Assembly (NCBI GenBank): GCA_017591395.1 | Contig: WEDG01000707.1 | Span: 20,525-84,524 of the forward strand | Direction: 5' to 3' | Source of the DNA: Schistocephalus solidus | Lineage: Eukaryota > Platyhelminthes > Cestoda > Diphyllobothriidea > Diphyllobothriidae | DNA: 64,000 nucleotides | In this document: piece by piece, positions 24,439 through 34,700 of the stretch | Layout: every line of letters begins with the position of its first letter | Numbering within the stretch: position 1 is the first letter of the stretch | Notes under the pieces: generated by a model | Databases searched by the model: none | What the model was told of the DNA's origin: nothing | Seen by the model: the letters and a program-made list of their open reading frames with translations, nothing else | Made by a program: the position numbers and the translations under genes

Positions 24439-24859
24439 AATGACGCTGACATCAGCAACTTACGCGCGGAGAAGAATAGACTACACAAAGCCTACATGGA
24501 CCTTCGGACTGACGCCTCCAAAGCAGCCTTCTTCAAATGCCGGTGCCTTGTACAGCAACGGTTGCGGAAATGCAGGATGCCTGGATGATCCGAAAGGCTG
24601 AGGAAATCCAGGGGTATGCGGACCGCAATGAAATGGAAAACTTCTTCAAAGCCATTTAGGCCATCTACAGCTCATGTATCAAGGGGACCGCTGAAGTAAC
24701 TGCAAATCAACTCGGCGACCTGGGAGGACCTTGGCCAGGATAGACCGGCATGGAGAAGATCCGTGAAGGCTGGTGCTCCAATCGATGAGGCCAACCGGAT
24801 CGCCATCGCCAAGGCCAAAAGAGCGGCATGAAAGTCACCAGCGCTTCGGACCAACATCG

Positions 24860-26185
24860 TCGATGTCCATGCCCTGCCAAAATGCCCGCGCTGTCAACGC
24901 ATCTTCCGCGCGCTAATTGGCCTGGTTGTACATCTTCGGACGCAATGCACAAACAATCCGACAAGTCCAATTTCTACGTCAAATTCTGCCAACCCTCCTT
25001 CAGACTCCCCCACCCTCACTCTTGGCATCAATTCCATTACTCCCACCATCATAGAGACCACATCCCTCTACTCATCAGCTGTTAGCCCCACCACCGTAAA
25101 CACTACCGCCTTCACCACCACCACCACCACCACCACCATCAGCAATGGGGTCTCTCTCCTAAACTGTCCTCAATGCGACCGCACATTCACCTCACGCATC
25201 GGCCTGGCCGGTCACTTGCGAATCCATCGTACAGAGACTGGTGAACCAGTGCCTGGAGCACTAACACACAGCAGAGATCGTCGCCTCCACTGTCCTCGCG
25301 CATTCACTCATCGCATGGGCTTATTCGGTCACATGCGCATCCATGACAGCGGAATTCACCGCAATGCCGACAACACCGATACATCATGCACACCCTCCGC
25401 TCCTGCCATTCTTACCGACACTGCCACCCCCACTACCATGAATGACATACCCCAGCCTCTACCGATTTCTCCTGCCCACAATGCGCCCGCGACTTCCACT
25501 CACGCATCGGCCTGGTCGGTCACCTGCGAATCCATCGCACGGAGGCTTGTGAACCAGTGCTTGGGACTCCGACATACAGTCGCCGCGCCCGCCTCCACTG
25601 CCCTCACTGCTGTAGGTATTTGTACAATTTACATCTTTGTATCTTTCTTGTTCACCTGAATCTTTATGATCCCTTGTTTTAATGTGCTAAATAAAACACA
25701 ACAGCCAGCTTCAACCGGCATGTTCGACGTCTTCTGTTTTCGCTGCTGCATGTCTCCGCTGCAATCTTGATTGTACTGATCTCTCTCAATTACTTGCAGT
25801 CAATTGCAACGATTGATCTTCATTTCTCGATTGCATTCTACTGATCGCCGTCTCAATTGAACTTCTGACTCTGCTCTTCATCCTTCATGCATAGCTTTCT
25901 GGATCTAGCTCAGAGTTCATTACAATCCTCAACAACACTCGCTATCTAGAAGCTGCGTTTTTCGTGAGTCTGCATTCTAACAATCCTCTGACCTTTTTGC
26001 CGTCCTTTTGTCGTTTGTAGTTTAGACACAATTCTCCACTTAGCGTTAATTTGTTTTATACACCTCGGTTCTTAGCAGTTTCAACCCTCGTCTACACTAC
26101 ACTGCTCCCGCACATTTACACACCGCATTGGCCTATGAGGACACATGTGCCTCCACGACAACCTGCGGTAAACCACCGGAGGCTA
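24860..26185 (+). pseudogene. C2H2 zinc-finger tail of copy 1, split by an insertion
   Basis: Successive C-x2-C-x12-H-x3-H fingers separated by Ser/Thr/Pro-rich linkers: a first at ~24880-24945, CPQCDRTFTSRIGLAGHLRIH at about 25165-25230, RAFTHRMGLFGHMRIH near 25300, a further degraded one near 25480-25530, and the last one cut at 25611 and resumed at 26107 (RTFTHRIGL-type). Several frame changes and stops occur. Such fingers presumably bind the element RNA or target DNA; that role is inferred. Confidence 0.7.
25612..26099. mobile_element. 488-bp insertion inside the copy 1 zinc fingers, flanked by 7-bp direct repeats
   Basis: CACTGCT at 25605-25611 is repeated at 26100-26106. Deleting the insert with one copy restores the zinc-finger sequence (CACTGCTCCCGCACATTTAC, collinear with homologous fingers). 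The insert is AT-rich, begins GTAGGTATTTG, has no terminal inverted repeat longer than a few bases, no poly-A tail at its end, and contains an AATAAA at 25690. It is an unclassified, presumably non-autonomous element; a DNA transposon with short ends is one option. Confidence 0.7.
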
Positions 26186-26260
26186 AGCCACATCAGCGCA
26201 CACCATCTACACTAATACATAGACAACACCCTCACAATCATCATAATATACCTGATAAAA

Positions 26261-27040
26261 TCACGGTTTCCTAGAAACCGTGGCTTGGAAGGCTGCCAAA
26301 CTGACGCTTACACCAGACCATGCCGTTGGCTTAGTGTATGTTCTGTGTGTGTCGAGTGGCTGACCAGTGGACTGGGAGTCAGACGGCGATGGCTCCTCCA
26401 TATCCCATGCTTTAGCGAATCCTGGTGTGTGCGTTATGGCAGCCAGGTCATGCTGTGGCGCGCGAAGACGGGTACGTCGACCAGTCAGCCAATTTGCCCA
26501 CTCCAACATCAGACAACTGACTGGCTCGGATGGTGGTCTGATTGTGGGGGTGGGGGAGAGAGGGAAGTCAACAGCTCAGCGCATTTTCCTCCCTATAAAC
26601 AATCTGATGCGCTTGAAAATTTCACGGTGCGCTAAAAGCCGTGGCTTGGAAGGTTGCCAACTGACGGGATAACTCGGACCGCGTGGTCAGCCCAATGTGT
26701 GTTTTGTGTGGAGTGGCTGACTGGCGGACTGAGAGTCAGATTGCAGTGGCTCCTTCTTAATGTGGCCTTTTATGGCACTCCCACTCCGTGGGGTCCGTGT
26801 CAGGTGTGGTGGTACACCCAGGGTCGGCTCCGGCCGCGCCAGCCACATGTGCCCTCTCCCATCTCCGGTCTTCGTGACTCTGTCTTGACACCGGACTCAG
26901 GTTGGGGAGGAGGAGAGAGTGCGGTATCTGCAGCGCAAGGCTACTATCACTTAAAACTAATTCACGCACAAGTCACCGTCCCTGCACCACCTGGTGTGGA
27001 GCATACGGTGGACCTCGTCGAAATCGACGGTCGAACTGTC
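26261..27040 (+). repeat. R1 modular interspersed repeat, long copy
   Basis: Contains, in order: an ACCAGACCATGCCGTTGGC module (26310; also at 53904), a CAGACAACTGACTGGCTCGG module (26508; also 54105 and 59025), a CCGTGGCTTGGAAGGTTGCC module (26640; also 59155), and the GC-rich 3' module ending GTGGACCTCGTCGAAATCGACGGTCGAACTGTC (its last bases at 27040). Frames of up to 213 codons across it are not protein-like. It abuts the 3' end of retrotransposon copy 1. Confidence 0.8.
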
Positions 27041-27299
27041 ATCATCCCCGTGCGATTGACCACTAGCGGTGAGGAATCTGATTGGATACAAAGACGCAAT
27101 CGTTGCGCGCGGCCGCCCTCACTGCAACTGGCTCATTGGGCTCTGCGTAGCAGACTGATTCCAGCGCGAATGATCATCTTCCCTTGCAACCTCTCGACGG
27201 CAGACGACGGATCGAAGTTTATTCAATTGGCACCTCGGTCACGCACACTGAAAGACACCGGGGTTGGAGATGCTCCCGAGGTTATCTTTCACTAACATC
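27041..27299. other. Short unassigned stretch
   Basis: Sequence between R1 and an R4 copy. No gene or repeat recognised. Confidence 0.3.
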
Positions 27300-27425
27300 G
27301 TCAAGTGAACTTGTCGTAAGTTACGATGAGTCGACAAACGAAGGTGCTCAAATCAGAAGTCAGGGAATGCAGACAAGGTTGGGCAAGCTTTTAGTGAGGC
27401 AACAGCGTACGGTAAGTTCAATGAG
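27300..27425 (+). repeat. R4 repeat, short copy
   Basis: TTACGATGAGTCGACAAACGAAGGTGCTCAAATCA.. and AGTCAGGGAATGCAG..GGGCAAGCTTTTAGTGAGGC.. match blocks of the R4 copies at 12555 and 29050. Confidence 0.55.
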
Positions 27426-29039
27426 AGCTCTCTTCAGGCATGTATGTGAGTTTCCATAGTAAAAATTCCTAGCCCCAATGCGCTTTTTTTCGCCTAAATC
27501 CAAGCAGCACATTAGGCAGGGCCTATTGTCTACGAGCTCACGCCAAGTCTCCCAGCTGCAGGAAGCTTTAGGTGGCACTGGCATTCTTGGAAGCAGATCA
27601 CCACAAACTTTCCAATTCGTAGCCAACCAGGTTCGGGTTCGGGCGAGCCGACACCTCAAGGGATTTTGCTTCCAGGTCGGTGTAGCACAGGTCCGAACCA
27701 GCCCACTCGGCGAGTAAGTGGGCGCATTGGGGACAGGAACTCGGAGATTGGAGTGTAACCACCAATTCTCTGCGTGCACTCGAATCGAGAAATTGCTTTG
27801 GTGGTGGCCTTTTATCCACCCAGCCTGGTCTTCGGGCTGATTTAACGCCGAGTTCGACAGATTCGAGAAGGTCGAACGACGATAGTGATTGTTTCATCCA
27901 ATGGTTAGCTTCATCTCTGCCTTGAAGGTTTTGTAGAATTATCGACTCAAGGGAGCCGAAACTTCTCATAAACTAAAGAGCTTTACCGTCAACTACGGTC
28001 GGGCCAATACCTCTGGTCGTGCAACTCCAGTTAATCATACAAGAAGGAGCGTGAACAAAAACAAATGGGGACTGGAATGACCACGGCTGGCGTATTGGCC
28101 GTCATCAGACACCCATAACTAATCTCAGGTTATGAAAACGTTGAGTACCCTTTCTGGTTGTTCGGTGACTGCTGCTGAGATTTCTACCTGGAGTCCAAAA
28201 GCGCAATCGCATGAACATATTCCGGACCCTGATCAGTGAACGCACTTACCACGCTAGCGAGCCGATAATGCCAGTTTTAGGGAGTATATTTTGGTTGCCT
28301 TCGTGCCCTAACTGGTACATCACATGCTGCACTTCGAAAAGAGCTCAATAGCGCAGTCAAGACCCCTCGTCATTCAGAGTAAGTAGCTCCTTTTTGGAAC
28401 AAAGCGGTCTGTCAGTACGTGCTGAAGAACACAGTCTATCCCTTTATTGAGCAGAGATGGTGAAAGAATGCAGTCCTAATCTCTAAAAGGGTATAAAAAC
28501 ACCTTGTTAAAAATTTTACGACTTTAAGATTGCAGCTTGTGCGGCATTAGGAAAGCCTCGACCACCATAATCATCAGGCGATTCCAGATTATTCGGATAA
28601 GATGGAAGACATCAGAATGAGAGATTGCTTACGTACAGCGGAAAGACATGAGCACTAAGACATGTCTGGGAGATTCTGTGTTGACGGCGTTTCCGTACGT
28701 GTGTCGAAGTTAATTCAGGACCGCTTATGTTCAAGTTATGCGGGTTTCATTACCCGAGGGGCGTTCCCTTTGGTTTCAAATGGTGTGCGTTACATCATGT
28801 TCGATATGGACAGCTGTGACTGTCTGGGCGCAGGTGCGTCTGAGAGCTCAACTGAGTGTAGTGGTCAGCGCGTTAGGGATAAGGTGAAGCGGCTTTGCAA
28901 CAGGGGCGTTCGTGAGTGACCTTGAGGTGCCCCAGCCCCCCTAAAAGAAGGTCAACTACAAGCTTGCTGTGAATTAAACAATTCCAACGAGTCGATCTGT
29001 CCTTTACCTCTACTAATAAAATCTCTATCTTGAAGTGTA
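27426..29039. other. Repeat-like intergenic sequence, no gene supported
   Basis: 27480-27970 has a CGAACCCGAACCTGGTTGGC-type stretch (minus strand) that looks like a dispersed repeat; overlapping minus-strand frames of 120-140 codons there are not protein-like. 28070-28110 (GACTGGAATGACCACGGCTGG.., ATTGGCCGTCATCAG) resembles the edge of the S1 SINE at 10780. The rest is unassigned. Confidence 0.35.
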
Positions 29040-29330
29040 GACGATACTTTGGTGGTACTCTCGAAGTACGATAATCGACAAGTGAATGGTTTCCAAATCA
29101 CAAGTTATGGAAGGCAGTCTAGATGGGAAAAGCTTTCAATGAGGCCAATGTACGTGAAGAAAACTCAGCAAGTAGTTGCCGCAAGTGACAATCGAAGTGA
29201 ATCCGCTTTAGATTCGTCCCGCTGCGACCAATCCGGGAAGAGAGGAAGAGCGATTAGTTTCAGGGCGTTGGCGGACGTTGTCACATGCGCGTACGCAGTG
29301 CTTGCCAGGTTTAGGTGACATGAGTCAACA
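29040..29330 (+). repeat. R4 repeat, long copy
   Basis: Blocks shared with 12555-12850: AAGTACGATAATCGACAA, AAATCACAAGTTATGGAAGGCAG, AAAGCTTTCAATGAGGC, GCAAGTGACAATCGAAGTGAAT and GGCGTTGGCGGACGTTG, all in the same order and orientation. Confidence 0.65.
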
Positions 29331-29940
29331 CCGGTACTAACAACTTTGAGGGCGGACAGCTACAGGGATGGTGACCGAAGAACGCTCGGGGTTATCAGCC
29401 ACCAGTGAAAGGGAAAATGACAGTGTGCGTTCGTGGCCGAAATGCCACATACTAAACTAATATTTGGAATAGGGATAGACCGGAACGGAAATGTGTTAGG
29501 CGACGAATGGTTGTGTAGCATGCAAGAAGGGAATGGCGATAATGTAGGTTTTATGGATATGACAGTGAAAAGGAGCCATAGGCCAAAAAGGAAACCGTAT
29601 TGCCCTTATCCACAATGGTCGTTTAAGTGCACAAGTAATCCAACGATATTTCATAATCCGTGAGCTTAAGTTACATTAGAGTCCCTTTAGATGCCACCCC
29701 TGGTACCAGCTGGTCAAAACTGCCGACCAAAGCCCTAATTTCCCCGCGAGTTGTAGTTTTTTGAACTTTTAAAAATTGACCCAATCTATGCTTCCGTTTT
29801 CAGTAGATTGTTCTGCTTTTAAGTGACTTCGAAATTTTACAAAGACTCGCTGGACAACTGGCTTGGGCAGTCGGCCCATACGTCACATCACGCTGGGATA
29901 GAGCGTTAAGCTGGCCCCTCTCCCTTCACCCGACAGTTGG
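29331..29940. other. Intergenic, no gene supported
   Basis: A 76-codon frame at 29433-29663 has no recognisable domain. Nothing else assigned. Confidence 0.3.
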
Positions 29941-30228
29941 AACGTCGATTACGACGAGGTCCACCGTATGCTCAACACCATGGTGTTGCAGGGACGGTGA
30001 CTTGCGCGTGAATTAGTTTAAAGTGATAGTAGACTTGCGCAGAATCTACCGCACTCTCTCCTTCTCCCAACCTGAGCCCAGTGTCATGACAGAGTCAAGA
30101 AGACCGGAGATGGGAGAGGGCGCAGGTAGCTGTTGCGGCCGGAGCCGCCCTGGGCGTACCACCACACCTGGCTCGGATCCCACGCAGAGGGAGTGCCATA
30201 AAAGCCACATTAAGAAGGAGCCATGACC
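29941..30228 (-). repeat. R1 3' module, minus orientation
   Basis: Reverse complement of the R1 end: ACGAGGTCCACCGTATGCTC.., CAGGGACGGTGACTTGCGCG, AAAGTGATAGTAGACTTGCGC, GACAGAGTCAAGAAGACCGG and a final AAGAAGGAGCCAT. Well preserved. Confidence 0.8.
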
Positions 30229-30339
30229 GAACTTGGAGGAAGGAACCCGTGTCATTTGCTATTTGAATATTTTTACTCGTATTTAGAGCGCACGTAAGCG
30301 GGAGACAAAACAATATGTCAAGAATAGTATGTGACCAAA

Positions 30340-30755
30340 TAATCTTTCTGCCCCCTTAACGGGCCGCGTATTAGATGAGCTGGAATAACACGGGGGCCAA
30401 ATCAGGGTATGGCAGGTGTTATTCGGTTGAGCTCCCATAAAAAATGCTGAAAATGATGGACGGGATTGCGAGCGTATGTGCAGGCTCCTACTGCACAAGC
30501 GCATTTTTCCATTTATGGCTCCCGCACTCCGTGGGTTCTGGTTCAGCCGTGGTGGCACCGTCAGGAGCGTCTCCGGCTGCGCCAGCCCCCAGCGCCCGAC
30601 CACGCCTCCGGTATTCTTGACTCTGTGTTGACATCGAGCACAGGCGAGCCTAGACGGGTTAGGGAGGAAGGAGTGCAGTTGATGCTGTGCAAGTTTAATA
30701 TCACTATAAATTAGTCCACGCACAAATCACCGTCCCTGCGCCGACCCTGGAAATA
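30340..30755 (+). repeat. R1 module, plus orientation
   Basis: Starts with the module also seen at 52920 and 54236 (AACGGGCCGCGT..GGGGGCCAAATCAGGGTATGGCAGGTGTTATTCGG), then the 3' module to ACAAATCACCGTCCCTGCGCC. Together with the copy at 29941-30228 it forms an inverted pair about 110 bases apart. Confidence 0.7.
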
Positions 30756-31781
30756 GCCTAAGCCGTCGATCCAGCTCTCGATGTTATCTAACTAATGCCA
30801 TATGCCTAAATTGAAGACAAATGCTTAAATAATCGTAACTCAGTTTCTATTGTGTCCACCAAGATGCCAAACCAAAAATGAACGACCTTCAGTTAAATGA
30901 GAACACAAAAGAAACAGTTGAAGTAACATTTCATCGCTTAGACATCAAATGATCTAAAAGAAATCGGAAAGGCCGAAAACGCTAAAATTCGCTTCAAATG
31001 AGTAAAGTATGTTTTTAGAAGCACAAAAAGCGCAGTACCGTTTAAACACTGTTTTTCGCATACATTGCAGTACATATTTTGAATAATTAGGGTTATGTGA
31101 GTTATGACACATAGTTAACTGTGCTAACCAGAAATATTCCATGCGAATGCGATGAAAATTGTTCGTTTTTGTACTGTGTGTGATACGAATGATTAAAGCA
31201 AAACAGATCTCGTTTGATATTGCTACTGGAGGCGTCACAGGAATACTAGTTTCCATACGGTCACCTGTTGATCATCTCAATTTTCGGTATGGCATTTCTT
31301 TAGGTATGTGTCACACTGTCCAGGGGCATAAGCAAAACAAAACTCGATCTTGCGAAATAGGTCTCAACGTCAAGGAACGAATCAGGCGGGATCGGTGATA
31401 AATAACAGGATAACAGCCACATGTCTGACCAACATCCCACGTCGTTCCCAAACAATTACGTTGGAGCTGTTGAGCTGTTTTCAAGAAGCACGAAAAAATT
31501 GGAAATAAACAAACACCGGCAATGTTCGAGTAAGGGGTTACGGGCAAGTCTGTTTGTTAAGAGGATGACAAAACGGTCGGGGGAAGACCTCGTTTGTGAT
31601 TGGTTCCGTTAAACCAATCGGATTGTAGCAAGTCCACGTGATTGGCCATTCACGCGAGCAATCAATACTTTTTAAATCGCCACCTATGTCATGGTCCAAG
31701 GACAGGCATGACACAGTCTCTGGGCCTCCAAGATAGAGGACTATTTATGTTTTACTCGTTTACCAAAGCTGTGGAATAGTT
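30756..31781. other. Upstream region of gene C, no gene supported
   Basis: AT-rich; short frames on both strands have no domain. It presumably includes the gene C promoter. A TATTTATG stretch near 31743 lies close to the start codon, but no promoter element can be assigned confidently. An in-frame TAG at 31734 bounds the coding frame. Confidence 0.35.
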
Positions 31782-34700
31782 ATGCACGATCGGACTTTCG
31801 TAAATGCTCCTACCGGGCCGCGTTCGGACCCTGAGACAGATTTTTCACGAAGAGTGCTTGAAGGGCACGTACACATGGAAACTAAGTGCGAACGATCTGA
31901 AGGCTTGTCAAGCGGTTCACGTGTAAAGCGAACTGCTGACTTTGGGGATGCTGACAACCCTGCTGCTGCTGACAGTTCGGCATCCTCATCGTTAGAAACC
32001 GGAAAATCAGCCGCAAGAACCCCCGAAGCGACCAGTGCTGACCTCCAGCCATGTTCTCAGATAATTCAAAGAAACAAAAAGGGCAAATTGAAATCAAGAC
32101 TCAGAAGCTTGTTTACACATCTTTCCGGTTTGACACACCGACAGGAGGCCACCGAACGTTTGTCCATCGATCGTGGATTATCGACAAAGAAGGCGAGTCG
32201 AGGGAAAGTATTAAGTTCCATCTGCTCTACACCCAGCATTTCACATTCATCGGATGCAGACCAGCAACATGAAGTTTTTTTGGAGAGGAAGGGCAAACTG
32301 GAGCATGCCAAAGTTTCCCCACTCACAGATTCGTCTGTTTTGTGCAACCACTTCCGAGAGTTTGACACTCACCGCAATGGATTCGATGCACAAACCAAAT
32401 GGAGTGGATCGCCATCTCACTGTATCGGAATTTCGTCCTGGCACGTCGATGGACACGGTCGCCTCACAACCCGAGTATCGCAGATTAGTTTCAACAATCG
32501 AAGATTGCTGGCTTCTACTTGCAGAGTTCTGTGTGCTTGCAGAATGTGACATCGACATTAAAACTGAAAAATGTGAATGCCTCCACTATATTGCACTAAG
32601 ACCAGAAATTGCCGGGCACTGTCACACTACTGAGATTTACAGGCATGGCATAACCGTTAAAGCACCTGTTGGTGTCTACTCAAATGTGATCAGTTCAAGT
32701 TGTAAACTGGTCCACTGTAACAGTAAGGAAGTAGAGAACGACTCCTTTACGTCCTTGTCGGAGAAACTGCCGCGGGTCGCAGAAACCGATCCCCATCAGT
32801 CTGCGCAGGCTGCAGAGCACTCGCTAACTGGGATCATGAACATGGACATTGGTACCCTAATCCCCAATATGCGTGCTTTGAGTCCCTCGCATAGTAGTCT
32901 TGAGGTTATGGAAAGCCCTCTCACACCTGGATGTGCTGCAGATCAATACGAAGTCTCCGGTTTATCTGTACCTGCTACAGATTGCGTACAAACCAAAAAG
33001 AAAGTTCCAGAGATTATCATTCAGGGCTTGAGACCTGAGGACCAGGAAGTTAACAGCAGCCCAGCTGATACATTTAACTTGCTGGGAGATGGCAAGGATC
33101 AAAGAATGGAAACTCTGCGGGTTCCAGACCGCTCAACAAGATTGTTCGTCGATGAATGGCGATACTTCAATGCTGAGAGGCAACTGATTTCTCATCTGGA
33201 ATTTGCAGTAAAACAGAGGTGCCTGATTCGACAATCTGTCACAAGTGGCCTTTCGGGAGGACGGTTTTATGTGCGGCAGAGTTTAGGAGACAGTCTGGCG
33301 GCTGTCCATAATGCATGTACCCGCGAAATCCGGGATGGCAACAGAGTTATGCCACGCATGAAAAATATGGACTTGTTTCAACCATTTTCACAGTCACAGA
33401 GCACCGAGTCCTCGTCAGAAGTTGATTGGAACCCCATGCGCTCTGAGGGTGAGCCAGTAGATGCTAAAAAGAAGGAGCTGGAACGAGACAGAGACTGCAA
33501 ACCTGACTTAACTCCCGATCCGGCTTGTGGGACCAGGTTCTGTCCTCCGGCTGCTGATAATGACGGTCGCCTAACAGCCACACAAACCTACATCCCGACT
33601 TCTAGCATCTCTCTCTCGTACTTATTAGGTGAACAGTTATCAGATGAGGGGCGGCACACCTCGAAGTCAGGTAAAAAAAAGGTCGATGAATTCAGTTATT
33701 TGTTTCAGTCGAGTGAGTCTTCATTTGATCTGTCTTCCTCCTCCTCCTCCTCCTCCTCCTCCTCCTCTGAACCCTCTGCAGTTGATGGCACCACAGACAA
33801 TATTAACTCCACCTCAAATGCTCAGGAGTTTTCCAACCCCGAATACTCAGAAGTAGTGGTTCCGGCAAGGGTGCGGGCTGATGATCAGTGTCAATTTGCT
33901 CCGGAAAGTCTAGGGAGTAAATCACCTCAGAGTTCACAACTGACAGATCCAAAGAGGTGTAAAGATGATGTTCCTTCCGTACGCCTGCATCCACATTCCA
34001 CGCGAGCTGAATCCAACTCACAAGGAATAAGTCCTCCGTCGGTGAATGAGAATGTCATCACGATTCCAGAACATACCGCTCTCTCTCCACTGTGTCATGA
34101 GAGGGTTCGTCGCGCAGACACCGGCCTTCTTTACGTGGTTGTGGCAACAATGTCGGGCGATGCAAGCCATGCTGGTGCACAGCCTGAACGCCAGGGTTCG
34201 GCAACCCATGAAGACAAGTCTGCACAGAGCATGCAACTGCCACTAAAAGGCCCCGAATCTGCACATCAACAGCTTCAGCGACAGCAGAGTGTTTGTCGAC
34301 GAGTTCGAGTCGACCGCGAGGACACGCGGGAGGATGAGGATGTGAACTGTGGGCTGCCGAGAATGAGAGTTTCAGACGAATTCCTAGGGTCAGTGAGGGG
34401 TAGGATAAAATGTGCAGACTCATCGTCCTTTGAAAGTGATCGACCGTTGCTCTGCAAGAATCAACATCTGGAAGATGTGGGCGAGTCACAAGGCAGTGCG
34501 ACTGAGCATGCCGAAAAGGCGCAGAGAAGTGATTTAACTCCCGTTAATTTGCGTGAGACTGAGAACGCTTTCCAGGGTGGAAGACAGTCAGTACTGATCG
34601 AGAGCCCCGAGAAAGCTTCTGCTAACGATAGGACGATCATTTCAGCTGCTGCGAAACGTTTGCAACACAAGGACGGCCCTCAAGCAGCAACTTTGGTGAA

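Larger units (their letters stand above)
22882..26257 (+). mobile_element. Non-LTR retrotransposon copy 1 (APE endonuclease + zinc fingers), RT deleted
   Basis: Collinear with copy 2 (54603-58997) from a shared 5' UTR (GTGTAGGGGTACTAGT block) through an APE-type endonuclease to C2H2 zinc fingers. The reverse transcriptase and most of its connection domain are missing: sequence equivalent to copy 2 ~56490 joins directly to ~58148, at about 24695. The joint shows a 3-base CGC microhomology. A ~90-bp deletion at about 23504 also removes the start of the endonuclease. An unrelated 488-bp insertion interrupts the zinc fingers. Many stops are present, so this copy is dead and cannot move itself. 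Confidence 0.85.

Noticed and set aside
25085..25145. Imperfect CAC/ACC triplet tract as a separate microsatellite
   Set aside because: It is the Thr-rich linker between zinc fingers of the retrotransposon, also present in copy 2.
26654..27295. 213-codon plus-strand open frame
   Set aside because: It lies within repeat R1; homologous R1 copies are not open in the same way and composition is not protein-like.
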